Source of the DNA: Candidatus Phyllobacterium onerii
GTDB taxonomy: Bacteria > Pseudomonadota > Alphaproteobacteria > Rhizobiales > Rhizobiaceae
Length of the DNA stretch: 64,000 nucleotides
NCBI RefSeq assembly: GCF_028331445.1
Contig: NZ_JAQMHX010000007.1
Coordinates: forward strand, 248,001-312,000
Reading direction: 5' to 3'
Below are positions 28,162 through 38,912 of the stretch, in pieces (within the stretch, counting starts at the first letter, position 1; the number at the start of each line of letters is the position of its first letter). The notes below the pieces were generated by a model. That model was not told the origin of the DNA, did not search any database, and saw only the letters and a list, made by a program, of their open reading frames with translations. A program made the translations under genes and the position numbers.

Positions 28162-30576
28162 ATGAAATTCACACTCTCCTGGCTTAAAGATCATCTCGAG
28201 ACCGAGGCGTCACTCGAAGAGATCGTCGATTCCCTGACAAGAATCGGTCTGGAAGTCGAGCATCTCGATGACAAGGCGGCGCTCACGCCCTTCGTCATAG
28301 CCAAGGTGCTGACAGCTTCCCGCCACCCCGATGCCGACAAGCTCCAGGTTTTGACTGTCGATACGGGCGACGGCAAGCCGCTGCAGGTGGTGTGTGGTGC
28401 GCCGAACGCCCGTGCGGGCCTGATCGGGGCGTTCGCGGCTCCAGGTACCTATGTTCCGGGCATCGACCTTACGCTGTCGGTCGGCAAGATTCGCGGCGTC
28501 GAAAGCCATGGCATGATGTGCTCCGAACGCGAACTGCAGATGTCGGATGAACACAATGGCATCATCGACTTGCCCGCAGACGCGCCTGTGGGAACCAGCT
28601 TCGCTGCCTATGCCGGCCTGGACGACCCGGTCATCGAGATCAACCTGACGCCGAACCGCCCGGATTGCACCAGCGTCTACGGTATTGCCCGCGACTTGGC
28701 TGCAGCCGGTCTCGGCAAGCTCAAGCAGCGACCGATCGTGCCTGTCAAAGGCGCAGGGCCGGCGCTGGTGGACGTTCATCTTGAACTAGGCGAAGATACC
28801 CATCTTTGCCCCGGCTTCGCTTGGCGTACCGTCAAGGGCGTCAAGAACGGTCACAGCCCGCAATGGCTGCAGCAGCGGTTGATCGCCATCGGCTTACGTC
28901 CAATCAATGCGCTCGTCGATATCACCAACTATCTGACCTTCGATCGCGGCCGTCCGTTGCACGTCTTCGATGCCGACAAGGTCAGTGGCAATCTCACCGT
29001 GCGCCGCGGCCGGGAAGGCGAGCAGATTCTTGGCCTCAACGGCAAGGAATATACGTTTGGTCCCGACAATGTAGTCATCGCCGATGCTGATGGGGTCGAA
29101 TCGATTGGCGGTATCATGGGCGGCGAACACTCCGGCTGTGATGAGAACACCACCAATGTCGTGATCGAGTCCGCGCTTTGGGACGCGATGAATATTGCCC
29201 GGACAGGCCGGACGCTTGGTATCATCACCGATGCGCGCTACCGTTTCGAACGCGGCGTCGATCCTGAGTTCATGATCCCCGGTCTTGAGCTTGCCACACA
29301 ACTGGTTCGCGATTTCTGCGGCGGCACGCCATCCGAAGCGAAAGTCATCGGCTACAAGGGCCATACGCCGAAGACAGTCCGGTTCCCCGCATCGGAGGTC
29401 AAGCGTCTTACCGGCATCGATGTTCCGGCTGAAACAAGCCTCGATATCCTGTCTCGCCTCGGCTTCAAGCCGCAAGGGAGAGGCGAACTCGTTGATGTGG
29501 TGGTCCCGTCATGGCGTCCTGATGTCGACGGCAAGGCGGACCTCGTCGAAGAAGTCATGCGTATTCATGGCGTCGACCAGATCGATCCGGAGCCACTTCT
29601 TAGCCATGCAGCTGTCAACGGCAAGATCCTGACCACGTTGCAGATCCGCACGCGCAACGCCCGCCGGGCACTCGCTTCGCGCGGCATGATGGAGGCGGTT
29701 ACGTGGTCGTTCATTTCGGAGGCTTCAGCGAAAGCATTCGGCGGCGGTCAGAGCGAACTGAAGCTTGCCAATCCGATCGCGGCCGACATGTCCGACATGC
29801 GCCCATCGCTGTTGCCGGGCCTGCTTGCTGCCGTTCAGCGCAATGCCGATCGCGGCTTCAACGATCTCGCGCTGTTCGAGGTCTCCGGCACCTATGAGGG
29901 CAATACGCCGGAAGCGCAGCGCCGCGTTGCTGCCGGTGTTCGCCGGGGTACGGCGAAGTTCGAAGGCTTTGGCCGTCACTGGTCGGGTAATATTGGGCCA
30001 GTTGGCGTATTCGACGCAAAGGCCGACGCGCTTGCCGTGCTCGAAGCGTGCGGCGCTCCGATTGATAAGTTGCAGATCGAAAGCGGCGGTCCCGCCTGGT
30101 ATCATCCCGGGCGTTCCGGCACGATCAAGCTCGGGCCGAAGGTAATCCTCGGAACCTTCGGCGAGTTCCATCCGAAGACGCTGGAAACCATCGATGTCTC
30201 TGGGAGCCTTTGCGGTTTTGAAGTTTTCATCGATGCCATTCCGGAACCAAAGCAGAAGGCGACGCGCACTAAGCCGGCGCTTAACCTTTCGGATTTCCAG
30301 ACTGTCCGGCGTGACTTTGCGTTTGTGGTCGACAAGGCCGTGGAAGCGGGCGCGATTGTCCGGGCAGCGCTTGCCGGCGACAAGAAGCTGATCACCGGCG
30401 TTCAGGTCTTCGACCTGTTCGAAGGTGCATCGCTCGGTGTTGACAAGAAGTCCGTTGCGATAGAGGTGGCCATCCAGCCCGTGGAGCGCACCCTGACCGA
30501 TGAGGATCTGGAAGCGCTGACAAAACGCATCGTTGAAAGCGTCGGCAAACAGACGGGTGGTGTGCTGCGCGGCTGA
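28162..30576 (+). CDS. pheT: Phenylalanyl-tRNA synthetase beta subunit
   Basis: An 804-residue protein of the full-length bacterial type: an N-terminal EMAP-like tRNA-binding domain ([15 protein letters not shown] near residue 53), the B3/B4 editing domain (near residues 215-380), a B5 domain, the catalytic-like core and a C-terminal FDX-ACB anticodon-binding domain ([15 protein letters not shown] near residue 710). All expected domains are present and unbroken. A terminator follows. Confidence 0.98.
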   Translation: MKFTLSWLKDHLETEASLEEIVDSLTRIGLEVEHLDDKAALTPFVIAKVLTASRHPDADKLQVLTVDTGDGKPLQVVCGAPNARAGLIGAFAAPGTYVPGIDLTLSVGKIRGVESHGMMCSERELQMSDEHNGIIDLPADAPVGTSFAAYAGLDDPVIEINLTPNRPDCTSVYGIARDLAAAGLGKLKQRPIVPVKGAGPALVDVHLELGEDTHLCPGFAWRTVKGVKNGHSPQWLQQRLIAIGLRPINALVDITNYLTFDRGRPLHVFDADKVSGNLTVRRGREGEQILGLNGKEYTFGPDNVVIADADGVESIGGIMGGEHSGCDENTTNVVIESALWDAMNIARTGRTLGIITDARYRFERGVDPEFMIPGLELATQLVRDFCGGTPSEAKVIGYKGHTPKTVRFPASEVKRLTGIDVPAETSLDILSRLGFKPQGRGELVDVVVPSWRPDVDGKADLVEEVMRIHGVDQIDPEPLLSHAAVNGKILTTLQIRTRNARRALASRGMMEAVTWSFISEASAKAFGGGQSELKLANPIAADMSDMRPSLLPGLLAAVQRNADRGFNDLALFEVSGTYEGNTPEAQRRVAAGVRRGTAKFEGFGRHWSGNIGPVGVFDAKADALAVLEACGAPIDKLQIESGGPAWYHPGRSGTIKLGPKVILGTFGEFHPKTLETIDVSGSLCGFEVFIDAIPEPKQKATRTKPALNLSDFQTVRRDFAFVVDKAVEAGAIVRAALAGDKKLITGVQVFDLFEGASLGVDKKSVAIEVAIQPVERTLTDEDLEALTKRIVESVGKQTGGVLRG

Positions 30577-30592
30577 GAAATTCTCCATGTGA

Positions 30593-30632
30593 GGGCGCCG
30601 AAGGGGTGGGCAACGCCTACGGCGCCCTTGTT
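30593..30632 (+). terminator. Terminator after pheT
   Basis: GGGCGCCG (30593-30600) pairs with CGGCGCCC (30620-30627), followed by TTGTT. The T run is interrupted, so termination may be partial. The convergent ABC operon ends about 100 bases further on. Confidence 0.75.
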
Positions 30633-30724
30633 GCGATTTCAGTAAGCGGGCGAAGCTCAAATGCTGAAATCGCAAGAGAGGGGACCGCGATGGCTAGATC
30701 CCCTTTTTCCAGAGCTGGGGTACT

Positions 30725-31729
30725 CTAGAATTTGAACTCGGCAAGATTTGCCGGTGTAACGATCTTCGCCGGGCCGAGGATCAGTTCGCCTCCTGCGCCG
30801 ATGGTGTATTCGCCCAGCCGGCCGGCGGTAAACTTGTCGCCTTCTTTTCCTTCTATCTTGCATTGCGCCAGCGCCTGCGCTGCCTGATAGGTCAGATATC
30901 CAAGGTCAGAAACATTCCACCAGATATCCTGGGCGCTGCCATTCTTGATGTATTTTGAAATCAGCGTTGCCGGCGCAAGCCCCGTCAGCTTCACCTTGCC
31001 GGTCAGGCCGGCCTCTTCAAGCGCACGGGCTGCGGCGGGGAGACCGATACCGGCTGGCACGATGATTGCTTTCAAGTCGGGAAATGCCTGAACGAGCGCC
31101 AGCGCCTGCTGCTGGTTGACCTGCTCGCTTTCTTCGCCATAGGCAACCTGTGCGAGCTTCAGTTCGGCAAACTTCGGATCGCTCGCCAGCTTGGCCTTAA
31201 TGAACTCGATCCAGGTGTTCTGGTTTGTCGCGGTTGGCGTCGAAGAAAGGATGGCGAATTCCCCTTTGCCGCCGGTCAGGTCATAGGCGCTCTGCAGCAT
31301 CATTTCAGCCAGACTGTCACCCTTGGCTTGGTTGACGAAGATCGACCGCGCTCCGGCCGCGACATCCGAATCGTAGGATATGACCCGAACGCCCTGCTTG
31401 GCGGCGCGCTTCAGTGCTGGCGCAACCGCATTGGCATCGTTGCCGGAAATAGCGATCACACCGACTTTTTGTGACACCAGGCTATTGATGAATTCGATCT
31501 GTGCCTCGGCGGTGCCCTGTGATGGCGCAACCTGAATGAGCGTTCCTCCGATTTCCTTTTGCGCTTCCTCGGCGCCTGTTTTGGCGACCTGAAAATAGGG
31601 ATCCGTATCGAGCTTGGGCAAAAATCCAACGGTAACGGGCTCCTTGGCGCATTCCTGCGCAAGCGCCGAACCAATCAGCGGCCCACTGGCAAATATGCCA
31701 GCCAGCAGAACTTGTTTGAACAATTTCAT
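30725..31729 (-). CDS. Sugar ABC transporter periplasmic binding protein (RhaS/LsrB-like)
   Basis: A 334-residue periplasmic binding protein with a cleavable signal peptide (MKLFKQVLLAGIFASG, predicted cut after ALA-Q near residue 24). The mature part has the type I fold of ribose/rhamnose/AI-2 binding proteins (PVTVGFLPKLDTDPYFQVA; GVIAISGNDANAVAPAL). ATG 31729 is preceded by a perfect AGGAGGAG site on the minus strand. It is the last gene of the importer operon. The ligand cannot be read from the sequence; a pentose, deoxyhexose or similar carbohydrate is likely. Confidence 0.88.
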   Translation of the reverse strand: MKLFKQVLLAGIFASGPLIGSALAQECAKEPVTVGFLPKLDTDPYFQVAKTGAEEAQKEIGGTLIQVAPSQGTAEAQIEFINSLVSQKVGVIAISGNDANAVAPALKRAAKQGVRVISYDSDVAAGARSIFVNQAKGDSLAEMMLQSAYDLTGGKGEFAILSSTPTATNQNTWIEFIKAKLASDPKFAELKLAQVAYGEESEQVNQQQALALVQAFPDLKAIIVPAGIGLPAAARALEEAGLTGKVKLTGLAPATLISKYIKNGSAQDIWWNVSDLGYLTYQAAQALAQCKIEGKEGDKFTAGRLGEYTIGAGGELILGPAKIVTPANLAEFKF

Positions 31730-31786
31730 GGTCTCCTCCTTAGAGCCTGCATTCCGGGAAATTTGATTGAACAATAGGCACCGGAT

Positions 31787-32776
31787 TCACCCATTGCTTT
31801 TGCGCTGATGCGGCAATGCGATGAACCAGTCCAACAGAGGCTTCGAATAGTTGCCAAACAGCAGCGAACCGATCAGGAGCAGCCCGATAACCATGCCCTG
31901 CGCATCTCCGCCGATCTGGTTCAGTGCCAAGAGGTTGCGTATGACCGAAAGCAGCACAAGCGCCAGAAGAACGCCGGTGAGCTTGCCCTTCCCACCGAAT
32001 ACGCTGACGCCGCCGAGCAGGACGATGGTAATCACGTCGAGTTCCATGCCGAGCGCATTGTTGGCGCGCGCATTGGCAAGCCGGGCGGTGTAGACAATCC
32101 CTGCAATCGCACAAATGATCCCCGTCAACACGAAGAGAGCTGCCGTGATCCGCTTCACGGCAATTCCCGAATAGAGCGCAGCAAGTGGATTGCCGCCCAA
32201 TGCATAGATGCGCTTGCCGGTCGAGGTCTTCTGAAGAACGATAGCGAAGACCGGCGCAAGGATCAGAAATGGCAGAATAGTCTGAGGGATACTGGTTCCT
32301 GGCACATTGTCGATGCCGAAATTGACCAGCGAGTCGGGCAGGATATTGATCGATCCAGTGCCGAGCAAAATATACCCGATACCACGATACATCGCCATCG
32401 TACCAAGTGTGACCACAAGCGAAGGCAGTCCGAGATAGGCGACGAAATAGCCGTTGAAGGCTCCAAGAATGCCACCGGCAAGCAACGTGAATGGCAATGC
32501 CAAGCCGAGTGGCACTGAAGCCTCGATCATCAATCCGAACAGAACACTGGTCAGCGCCAGGATGGAGGCAACCGACAGATCGATCTCGCGGACAATGATC
32601 AAGAGTGCCATGGGAAGCACCAGCAGTGCTTTTTCCGAAGCACTCGCCGCCAGTTGCGACAGATTGAAAGCAGAAAAGAAGTTGGGAACGAACACGATGC
32701 CGTAGCCGATCACGGCAATTGACGCTGCCAGCAACAACATATCCCAAAATTCCAGCCGTCGAATGAAGTTGGTCAT
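31787..32776 (-). CDS. Sugar ABC transporter permease (BPD_transp_2/RbsC type)
   Basis: A 329-residue membrane protein with about 8-10 hydrophobic segments and the RbsC-family signatures REIDLSVASILALTS near residue 62 and GGVSVFGGKGKLTGV near residue 254. It starts 5 bases after the stop of the fused ATPase-permease, so the two are translated together. It should pair with the permease half of that fusion to form the channel. Confidence 0.92.
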   Translation of the reverse strand: MTNFIRRLEFWDMLLLAASIAVIGYGIVFVPNFFSAFNLSQLAASASEKALLVLPMALLIIVREIDLSVASILALTSVLFGLMIEASVPLGLALPFTLLAGGILGAFNGYFVAYLGLPSLVVTLGTMAMYRGIGYILLGTGSINILPDSLVNFGIDNVPGTSIPQTILPFLILAPVFAIVLQKTSTGKRIYALGGNPLAALYSGIAVKRITAALFVLTGIICAIAGIVYTARLANARANNALGMELDVITIVLLGGVSVFGGKGKLTGVLLALVLLSVIRNLLALNQIGGDAQGMVIGLLLIGSLLFGNYSKPLLDWFIALPHQRKSNG

Positions 32777-32781
32777 GATGT

Positions 32782-35322
32782 TTACCTTGCGCGTTGTTGA
32801 GCGTGCGCCGCCCGGCGCGTGACGAGCGCATCAATCCCAATTGCAAGCAGGATGACGAGGCCGTAGACGCCTTGCAGCCACAGGGGATCGACCCGCACCA
32901 GCGTCAAGCCATTCTTGATCACGAGAAGTGTCATCGCCCCAAGAGCAACGCCCAGAAGAGTTCCTGCACCACCGCGAATGGCCACACCGCCGACGACTGC
33001 GGCCGCGATGACAGTCAGCTCGAATCCGCTAGCCACACGAGCATCGACGGTGGCATAACGCGAGGCCCAGAGTGCACCGCAAATGCCGGCAAGCAGCCCG
33101 GCAAGCGTGAATGCAAGCATAACGCGCCGCTTTTGCGGAATGCCGATCATATCGGCCCCATCGGGGTTGGAACCCGTTGCGAAAAGCTCCCGTCCAAGCG
33201 CCGTGCGCTTAAGCAGAAATGCGGAGAGCACCAGAATTACCAGTGTAATAACAACGATCAGCGGTATGCCGGCAATCTTATAGCCGGTCATATCAAGCCA
33301 TGCCTGCGGTACCTCGTCGGCACTCACCTGATCGCCGGCAGCCCAGAGGCTGTTGAATCCTCTATAGATCGACAAAGTGCCAAGTGTGGCGACGATCGCA
33401 GGAATGCGCCCGAGCGTCACAATGCTCCCATTGACGAGACCGGCAGCAATGCCGACACAACAGGCAACGGCGAGGCCGCCCGCAACACCAAGTTCCGGAA
33501 AGGCCGAAAGAGTGCTCGCCGATGCATAGGCGGCAAGACCGATAATGGCTGCAACCGACAGATCGATGTTACGGGTGATCATGACGAGCATCTGGCCAAG
33601 CGCCGCCACCATCAACAGCGCCACATCCATTGAGACAGCAGTGATATTTGCGCTGCTGAAAATGCGTGGGTTGACGAGTGCAACAGGAATTACCACTGCC
33701 GCCATTGCAGCAACGAGGCCGAATTCGCGATGCTCCAGCATTCGGCTCCAGCCGCTGCGTTGTCCAGCGTCACCAGCATCTGCACCCGTGCGATTCTCTA
33801 ACTCATGTGTCGCGGCTTTCAGCACGAGCTGCTGTGTTGCCTCTGCCCTGGAAAATTCGGCGGTCTTTTCCCCTTCACGCAGTACGACAATCCGGTCGCT
33901 CATCCCAAGCAGTTCCGGTAATTCGGAAGAGATCAGGATAATCGCCATGCCCTGCGTAGCAAGATCCGCAATCATGGCGTGGATTTCGGCCTTGGTGTTG
34001 ACGTCGATGCCCTGGGTTGGCTCGTCAAGAATCAGGATCGATGGCTTGGTTGCCAGCCATTTCGAGATCACCACTTTCTGCTGATTGCCGCCGGAAAGCT
34101 GCTTGATCGGCTGGTCATAGCCCTTGAACCGCAGTTTCATCCGCTTGAGCTCGTCACCGACGATGTCGATGGCGCGTTGCGGACGGTAAATCCCGTTGCG
34201 GCTGGCCTTGGTCAGCACCGTCAGTGCAGCATTGTCGAGGATCGCGAAGTCCATGACCAGACTTTGTCCCATGCGGTCTTCGGACACATAGGCGATACCG
34301 GCCTCCATGGCATCGCGCGGCGAGCGGAATTCTACCGGCTTTCCGTCGACCAGTATTTGACCGCTGCGGGGCCTGTCGACCCCGAAAATCGCTCGGGCAA
34401 TTTCCGTGCGTCCGCTGCCGACCAGGCCGCCAATCCCAAGAATTTCGCCTTTGCGGACATGGAGGTCGATTTCGCTATCGGTGCCATCGACGACAAGCTT
34501 CCTGAGTTCCAGCGCAACCGGCAAGAGCGAGGCTTCGCGCTGCGGATAGAGCATCGTGATTTCACGCCCGACCATCATATGTATCGCGCGTTCGCGGCTG
34601 AGCGAAGATGCCGGCTCGACCCCCACCATCTGTCCGTCACGCAAAACCGCAATGCGATCGGCAATACGAAAGATTTCGTCCATACGGTGGCCGACAAACA
34701 TCATGGCGACGCCATGCTTGCGCAAATCCTCAACCACTTTGAACAGCCGTTCGACTTCCCGCTGGGACAGGGCTGCCGTTGGCTCGTCCATGATCAAGAC
34801 CCGGGCTTTCAGGGAAAGCGCGCGGGCAATTTCCACAAGCTGCTGTTCGGAGGTGCGCAACAGACCAAGTTTTGTTGTCGCGGAGGCCTCAAGCCCCACA
34901 GTGTCGAGGACGGCCTTGGCTTGGGCATGCATCGCCTCCAGATCGATCAATCCCGCACTGTTTAGCGGCATGTGTCCGAGGAAGATGTTTTCGGCAATCG
35001 ACAGATCTGGAAATAGGCCGGGATGCTGGTGCATCACGGCAATGCCGGCCTTTTGTGCATCTGCAGGCGACGCGAAAACGACCGATGCGCCGTCGATTTC
35101 CACACTCCCATGTGTCGGCTGGTAGACCCCTGCCAGAAGCTTGACGCAGGTGCTTTTCCCGGCGCCGTTTTCCCCGAGCAGCGCCAGCACCTCACCGCGC
35201 CGCAAATCGAACGATGTGTCTTTTAGGGCAACCGTGCCGGAAAACGCCTTGACGACTTTGCTTAGGCCTATCGGCGCGGTTGAGTCGCTGTCAGCGGCAA
35301 CGTTCTGCAGGATGTTCAACAA
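32782..35322 (-). CDS. Sugar ABC transporter fusion: tandem ATPase domains joined to a permease
   Basis: An 846-residue protein. Residues 1-500 are a complete RbsA-type tandem ATPase. The first domain has Walker A GENGAGKST, an altered signature (LRTSEQQL) and Walker B LIMDEPTAAL. The second domain has GLVGSGRTE, the normal LSGGNQQKV signature and LILDEPTQGID. Residues from about 530 to 846 are an RbsC-type permease with RNIDLSVAAIIGL and GGVAIRGGAGTLLGV and about eight membrane segments. Such parts are normally separate genes. The start is TTG 35322 after a GGAGGAGG site; no ATG fits. The reading frame is continuous, with no sign of a frameshift. Confidence 0.93.
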   Translation of the reverse strand: MLNILQNVAADSDSTAPIGLSKVVKAFSGTVALKDTSFDLRRGEVLALLGENGAGKSTCVKLLAGVYQPTHGSVEIDGASVVFASPADAQKAGIAVMHQHPGLFPDLSIAENIFLGHMPLNSAGLIDLEAMHAQAKAVLDTVGLEASATTKLGLLRTSEQQLVEIARALSLKARVLIMDEPTAALSQREVERLFKVVEDLRKHGVAMMFVGHRMDEIFRIADRIAVLRDGQMVGVEPASSLSRERAIHMMVGREITMLYPQREASLLPVALELRKLVVDGTDSEIDLHVRKGEILGIGGLVGSGRTEIARAIFGVDRPRSGQILVDGKPVEFRSPRDAMEAGIAYVSEDRMGQSLVMDFAILDNAALTVLTKASRNGIYRPQRAIDIVGDELKRMKLRFKGYDQPIKQLSGGNQQKVVISKWLATKPSILILDEPTQGIDVNTKAEIHAMIADLATQGMAIILISSELPELLGMSDRIVVLREGEKTAEFSRAEATQQLVLKAATHELENRTGADAGDAGQRSGWSRMLEHREFGLVAAMAAVVIPVALVNPRIFSSANITAVSMDVALLMVAALGQMLVMITRNIDLSVAAIIGLAAYASASTLSAFPELGVAGGLAVACCVGIAAGLVNGSIVTLGRIPAIVATLGTLSIYRGFNSLWAAGDQVSADEVPQAWLDMTGYKIAGIPLIVVITLVILVLSAFLLKRTALGRELFATGSNPDGADMIGIPQKRRVMLAFTLAGLLAGICGALWASRYATVDARVASGFELTVIAAAVVGGVAIRGGAGTLLGVALGAMTLLVIKNGLTLVRVDPLWLQGVYGLVILLAIGIDALVTRRAAHAQQRAR

Positions 35323-35377
35323 GCTCCTCCTCCCGGCCGAATACCAGACCGCGCCACATACACCTCTCCCGCGTATA

Positions 35378-35396
35378 TTAAAGCAATTTGCTAAAA
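35378..35396. promoter_or_regulatory. Candidate ROK-repressor operator
   Basis: An odd-length palindrome AGCAATTTGCT (35382-35392) is perfect on both sides of its central T and has TTAA/AAAA flanks that add two more pairs at the outside. It lies in the 231-base AT-rich divergent region, 56 bases from the transporter start. The repressor gene is the neighbour on the other side. Binding by that protein is inferred. Confidence 0.45.
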
Positions 35397-35553
35397 TAAA
35401 TCATCCAAAAGGTCAAGTGTAAAATTTGACATTGGCACTCGAAACGGGCAGATTCGACTAAAGGCTCACGAGCTTTGCTGGCGGAGAACGGTGCTCGTTA
35501 CAGCCACGACAAAAGAACCTATTAATGCCGCGAAACGTCAGAAATGAGAGATA

Positions 35554-36807
35554 ATGGCCGGAAAAGGCAGCAATTCTGTTCAAGTACGGCACTATAATGA
35601 ACGCGTTGTGCTGGAATCGATCCGCAAACTGAAAGACGCTTCCAAGGCGGATATCGCTCGTTACGCCAACCTGACGCCGGCAGCCATTGCCACGATTGTC
35701 GATGGGCTGGAGGCCTCGGGATTTGTAAAGCAAATTGGCAAACGTTTCGGACAGCGGGGTCAACCCTCAATCATGTACCGGCTGGTGCCCGAAAGCGCTT
35801 ACTCCATTGGAATACGCATCGGGCGGCGGGCATTGGATGCCGTTCTGTTGGATTTTGCCGGCGACATTCGCGCCCAGGAATCGCATGAGTACCGGTTTCC
35901 CGTACCTTTGGATGTCAAACGCTTCGGCGATCACGCGGTCGCATCCTTCAAGACATTTCTTGGCGCCGCCGCACAATCAAGGATCGTCGGGGTCGGCATC
36001 GCTTCGCCTTATTTCTTCGGCGGATGGGGCGAAGAACTCGGATTTCCGGAGGCGCTGAGTTCCCGCTGGGAGAATGTGGATCTGACCACTTTGTTTTCCA
36101 TCGCCGCCGCTACGCCCGTCTATATCGAGAATGACGGATCGGCAGCCGGCCTGGCGGAACTTGTCAGCGGCAATGGCTCCCGGTTTGACGATTTCATGCA
36201 CGTATCGATCGATACGCTCATAGGCGGCGGATTGGTGCAGAAAGGTCAATTGCAGACCGGGCCGAATGGCAATACGGCCGCTCTTGGCCCCTTTCCGGTA
36301 TCGAGATCCGAGCTCTTTTCAGCAAAGCCATCGGTCAGTCCGTTCGATATCCTGCTGCACCGTGCCTCGGTTTATGTCCTCGTAAATCATCTTCGTGCGA
36401 ATGGCATCGATGTATTTCGCGTGCGAGAGCTGGACCCGCTGCCCGTTGCCGCCCGCACGCCGCTGCTTGAATGGCAGACCGACTGTGCCGATGCGCTGGC
36501 GCAAGCGATCATTGGCATCGTTGCCGTCGTTGATATCGATGCGGTGATCATCGACAGTATTTTGCCGCGCGCCATTCTTCATGATCTTGTTGCCAAGGTG
36601 CAGCAGCGGCTTGGCGAGATCATCCCGGTTGGCTTGCTCGCACCGGAAATCATCGCTGGATCGCTCGGCCATCTAGGATCGGCCATCGGCGCTGCCATGC
36701 TGCCGATTTACGCTCTTTTCGCCCCGGACAGCAGCGTCCTTGTGAAAAAGGACCAGCCTCGCAAGCCACTGCTCATCGGGAGCAGTCAAGCTCCTACTTC
36801 TGGATAA
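35554..36807 (+). CDS. ROK-family transcriptional regulator
   Basis: A 417-residue regulator. Residues 12-75 form a winged helix-turn-helix (SKADIARYANLTPAAIATIV), and the rest is a ROK sugar-kinase-like fold with GVGIASPYF and IENDGSAAGLAEL. The CxCGxxGCxE zinc-binding motif of Mlc/NagC-type proteins is absent; its place reads GPNGNTAALGPF. It is divergent from the ABC importer and most likely represses it until the sugar is present. Its last 14 bases overlap the convergent hydroxylase gene. Confidence 0.9.
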   Translation: MAGKGSNSVQVRHYNERVVLESIRKLKDASKADIARYANLTPAAIATIVDGLEASGFVKQIGKRFGQRGQPSIMYRLVPESAYSIGIRIGRRALDAVLLDFAGDIRAQESHEYRFPVPLDVKRFGDHAVASFKTFLGAAAQSRIVGVGIASPYFFGGWGEELGFPEALSSRWENVDLTTLFSIAAATPVYIENDGSAAGLAELVSGNGSRFDDFMHVSIDTLIGGGLVQKGQLQTGPNGNTAALGPFPVSRSELFSAKPSVSPFDILLHRASVYVLVNHLRANGIDVFRVRELDPLPVAARTPLLEWQTDCADALAQAIIGIVAVVDIDAVIIDSILPRAILHDLVAKVQQRLGEIIPVGLLAPEIIAGSLGHLGSAIGAAMLPIYALFAPDSSVLVKKDQPRKPLLIGSSQAPTSG

Positions 36808-37606
36808 CCTTCCAGTTCTTGTAGAAGATCGAGTTGCTGCCCTTGAGAATAACGCCCATGAACGAAACGATGGCGGCAAACAGGCCCGGCAGATAGGACG
36901 GGCGCAGGATGTCGACGAACAGGCAATAACGTGTCTGGTCTGTCTGATTGACCGACTGGTGCATCAGCGTGTCATCGAAGATGAACAGCTTGTCGTCTTT
37001 CCAGTAGCTTGTCGTATCGCCGCACCAGATATAGGCCGTGCGATCGTTCATGTCATTGATGTTGTAAAGCACGCGTATCGTTGCCCGGATCGGACCGAAA
37101 TGTTTTGAAGTCGAATTCTTTTTGTTGAAGACAGATACACCGATCGTCTTCACAAAATTGTACTTCTCGTAGAAGGACGGCACGTTGGCGAAACTCGGCT
37201 GGTCTTTGCCGTACCATTTGAAAAAGAACATGCTGCGCGCCTGCTGTTCGGCGCGTGCCTGCAACTGCCCAACGATGTTTTCCTTCTGCGTCGCTGTAAT
37301 CAGGCGCTTCACCTCGGCTTGATAACTGGCCGGAAGGTCCTGCAACTTGTAAACGCCCTTGTTGACGTAGGGCAGTGACAGGATGTCGAGAAGAAGGTTG
37401 AGCGGAGAAAGGACCCAGGTGAACATGCCATTGCCGAAGAAATATTGCTCGACAACCTGCAGGTTTAAATTCTTGTTGCGCGATAAATCGTAAAGGCCGC
37501 AGATCAGATAAAAGATCACCAGATAAGGGACAAGATAAGCGAGGATCGCCAGAAGAACCAATCCGACAGACCAACGCCGCAGGGACTTTTTCGTTGCTTT
37601 TTCCAT
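36794..37606 (-). CDS. Aspartyl/asparaginyl beta-hydroxylase-like membrane enzyme (LpxO-like)
   Basis: A 270-residue protein with a hydrophobic N-terminal anchor (about residues 12-38) followed by an Asp_Arg_Hydrox 2-oxoglutarate/iron domain. The first iron histidine is in SKHFGPIRATIRV near residue 165, and FDDTLMHQSVNQTDQTRY near residue 208 holds the second histidine and the 2-oxoglutarate arginine. Relatives include LpxO, which hydroxylates lipid A acyl chains, so an envelope lipid substrate is plausible but unproven. The 3' end overlaps the ROK gene by 14 bases tail to tail. Confidence 0.83.
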   Translation of the reverse strand: MEKATKKSLRRWSVGLVLLAILAYLVPYLVIFYLICGLYDLSRNKNLNLQVVEQYFFGNGMFTWVLSPLNLLLDILSLPYVNKGVYKLQDLPASYQAEVKRLITATQKENIVGQLQARAEQQARSMFFFKWYGKDQPSFANVPSFYEKYNFVKTIGVSVFNKKNSTSKHFGPIRATIRVLYNINDMNDRTAYIWCGDTTSYWKDDKLFIFDDTLMHQSVNQTDQTRYCLFVDILRPSYLPGLFAAIVSFMGVILKGSNSIFYKNWKVIQK

Positions 37607-37757
37607 GGTATTCCAGGTTCGGCGCCAGGGCAAAATAGAGGATGGCGCGGCTTGTTGAGACAAATCGATCTTGCGCGATATACAACCGCCGGCGAACTTT
37701 TAAAAGTGGTCAGCGACGGTCAGGAATAGGCCTCACGTCGATTCGCCTGTCAAGGGC

Positions 37758-37793
37758 GCGAGAAAGGGACAGCCATGGCCGCCCCGTTCTCGC
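37758..37793. terminator. Inverted repeat downstream of the aldo/keto reductase gene
   Basis: GCGAGAAAGGG (37758-37768) and CCCCGTTCTCGC (37782-37793) are largely complementary. There is no T run on the minus strand, so it may be a mRNA-stabilising hairpin rather than a true terminator. The rest of the 212-base gap shows nothing recognisable. Confidence 0.35.
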
Positions 37794-37818
37794 ATATTTA
37801 GCCACAATCCGCGTTGTC

Positions 37819-38814
<996 letters not shown>

Positions 38815-38912
38815 CACTGATCTCCTTCACGTGTGATGGGTGGAAGATAAAACGTGGAGCAGTGTTCGATAATTGGCTTAAACTTTTACAGCTTGTTCTA
38901 TACGATAGATCA

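Noticed and set aside
30640-30720. Terminator for the sugar ABC operon on the minus strand
   Set aside because: GGGGATC/GGTCCCC pair weakly and no T run follows; too poor to call.
31740-32846. Minus-strand open frame overlapping the ABC permease in another frame (368 codons)
   Set aside because: Same strand but different frame from an intact permease with RbsC signatures; the frame shown has no membrane-protein character.
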